Of a stretch of 64,000 nucleotides of DNA, positions 63,950 through 64,000 are shown piece after piece (the first letter of the stretch is position 1; every line of letters starts with the position of its first letter). Both the position numbers and the translations under genes were made by a program. The DNA lies in contig CM060708.1 in assembly GCA_030686995.1 (NCBI GenBank), forward strand, positions 185,252,749 through 185,316,748, given 5' to 3'. Below the pieces are notes generated by a model. That model saw nothing but the letters and a program-made list of their open reading frames with translations. It was not told where the DNA came from and searched no databases. This DNA comes from Artemisia argyi. Taxonomy: Eukaryota > Streptophyta > Magnoliopsida > Asterales > Asteraceae.

Positions 63950-64000
63950 ATCAGTGGTAGAGTGATAATGAACTTCAGTATCCCACTGATGGTGATGATT

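Larger units (their letters stand above)
32034..64000 (+). mobile_element. Athila element 2 (outer, interrupted twice)
   Basis: A Ty3/gypsy Athila-type retrotransposon. Its visible parts are the 5' LTR (32034-35756), PBS and leader (35757-35791), and the internal region resuming at 52103 and running to 58263. Element 1 (35792-52102) and minus-strand element 3 (from 58264) are insertions into it. Its 3' LTR lies outside the window. The join across element 1 (GTGCGTGTT | GTGTTTCTGCAGCG) restores the leader seen in element 1, with GTGTT duplicated. Confidence 0.9.
58264..64000 (-). mobile_element. Athila element 3 (minus strand, pol-less, 3' part)
   Basis: Inserted in the integrase of element 2 in the opposite direction. 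The visible parts are the 3' LTR (58264-62005), PPT, post-pol modules, and an acidic ORF that passes straight to the post-pol text (NESPMEI-type, then ATTCGGGGTCGAGTCAAGCT as in element 1 at 47613). No RT, RNase H or integrase lies between. The 5' LTR, PBS and any gag are beyond the window. The five bases ATGGC (58259-58263) should recur after its 5' LTR. Confidence 0.88.

Overview
The window looks like repeat-dense nuclear DNA of a flowering plant. It is AT-rich, has no bacterial-style operons, tRNA, rRNA or CRISPR, and is built mostly of nested LTR retrotransposons, with MITEs and long (AT)n tracts between them. An acidic, pol-less retroelement ORF near the right edge (motif around SFGNEDTIFDPGISIYHS) resembles, from memory, ORFs common in Asteraceae such as Tanacetum, Artemisia and Chrysanthemum. 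That family assignment is inference. I see no intact host gene.

Layout. 1-3,590: single-copy-like sequence with a dead NAC-domain transcription factor fragment. 3,590-7,440: tandem repeats, a possible Helitron 3' end, a LINE-like tail between (AT)n tracts, the 5' part of a minus-strand SIRE-type copia element, a large foldback array and a Stowaway MITE. 7,440-22,026: a NAF1-like exon relic, a Tourist-like MITE, three hAT-type elements (one with a perfect 8-bp target duplication), a long foldback, and much unassigned sequence. 22,032-28,600: a complete pol-less LTR element (minus strand, TSD GACAT) inserted into the LTR of a chromovirus-like element whose LTR end, PBS and gag start occupy 28,606-32,033.

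32,034-64,000: a Russian doll of Athila-type Ty3/gypsy elements with about 3.7-kb LTRs. Element 2 (LTR from 32,034, then PBS) sits in the chromovirus gag. Element 1 (35,792-52,102, TSD GTGTT) sits a few bases downstream of the PBS of element 2. A copia solo LTR (37,851-39,663, TSD GTTCA) sits in the 5' LTR of element 1. Element 2 resumes at 52,103 and is cut again at 58,264 by minus-strand element 3, which runs off the window and appears to lack RT, RNase H and integrase.

The two coding Athila copies are broken in different places. Element 1 has lost the protease signature and a zinc-knuckle cysteine and has one stop before integrase, but its RT/RNase H is open. Element 2 keeps protease but has frameshifts in gag and before RT and has lost the first catalytic Asp of integrase. 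Element 3 and the 22-kb element would depend on proteins made elsewhere. The most unusual signals are noncoding: tandem modules of about 95-120 bp between pol and the 3' LTR, repeated PPT-like motifs, E2F-like sites at a fixed distance from the LTR TATA box, and TGACG palindromes in the pol-less element's LTR.
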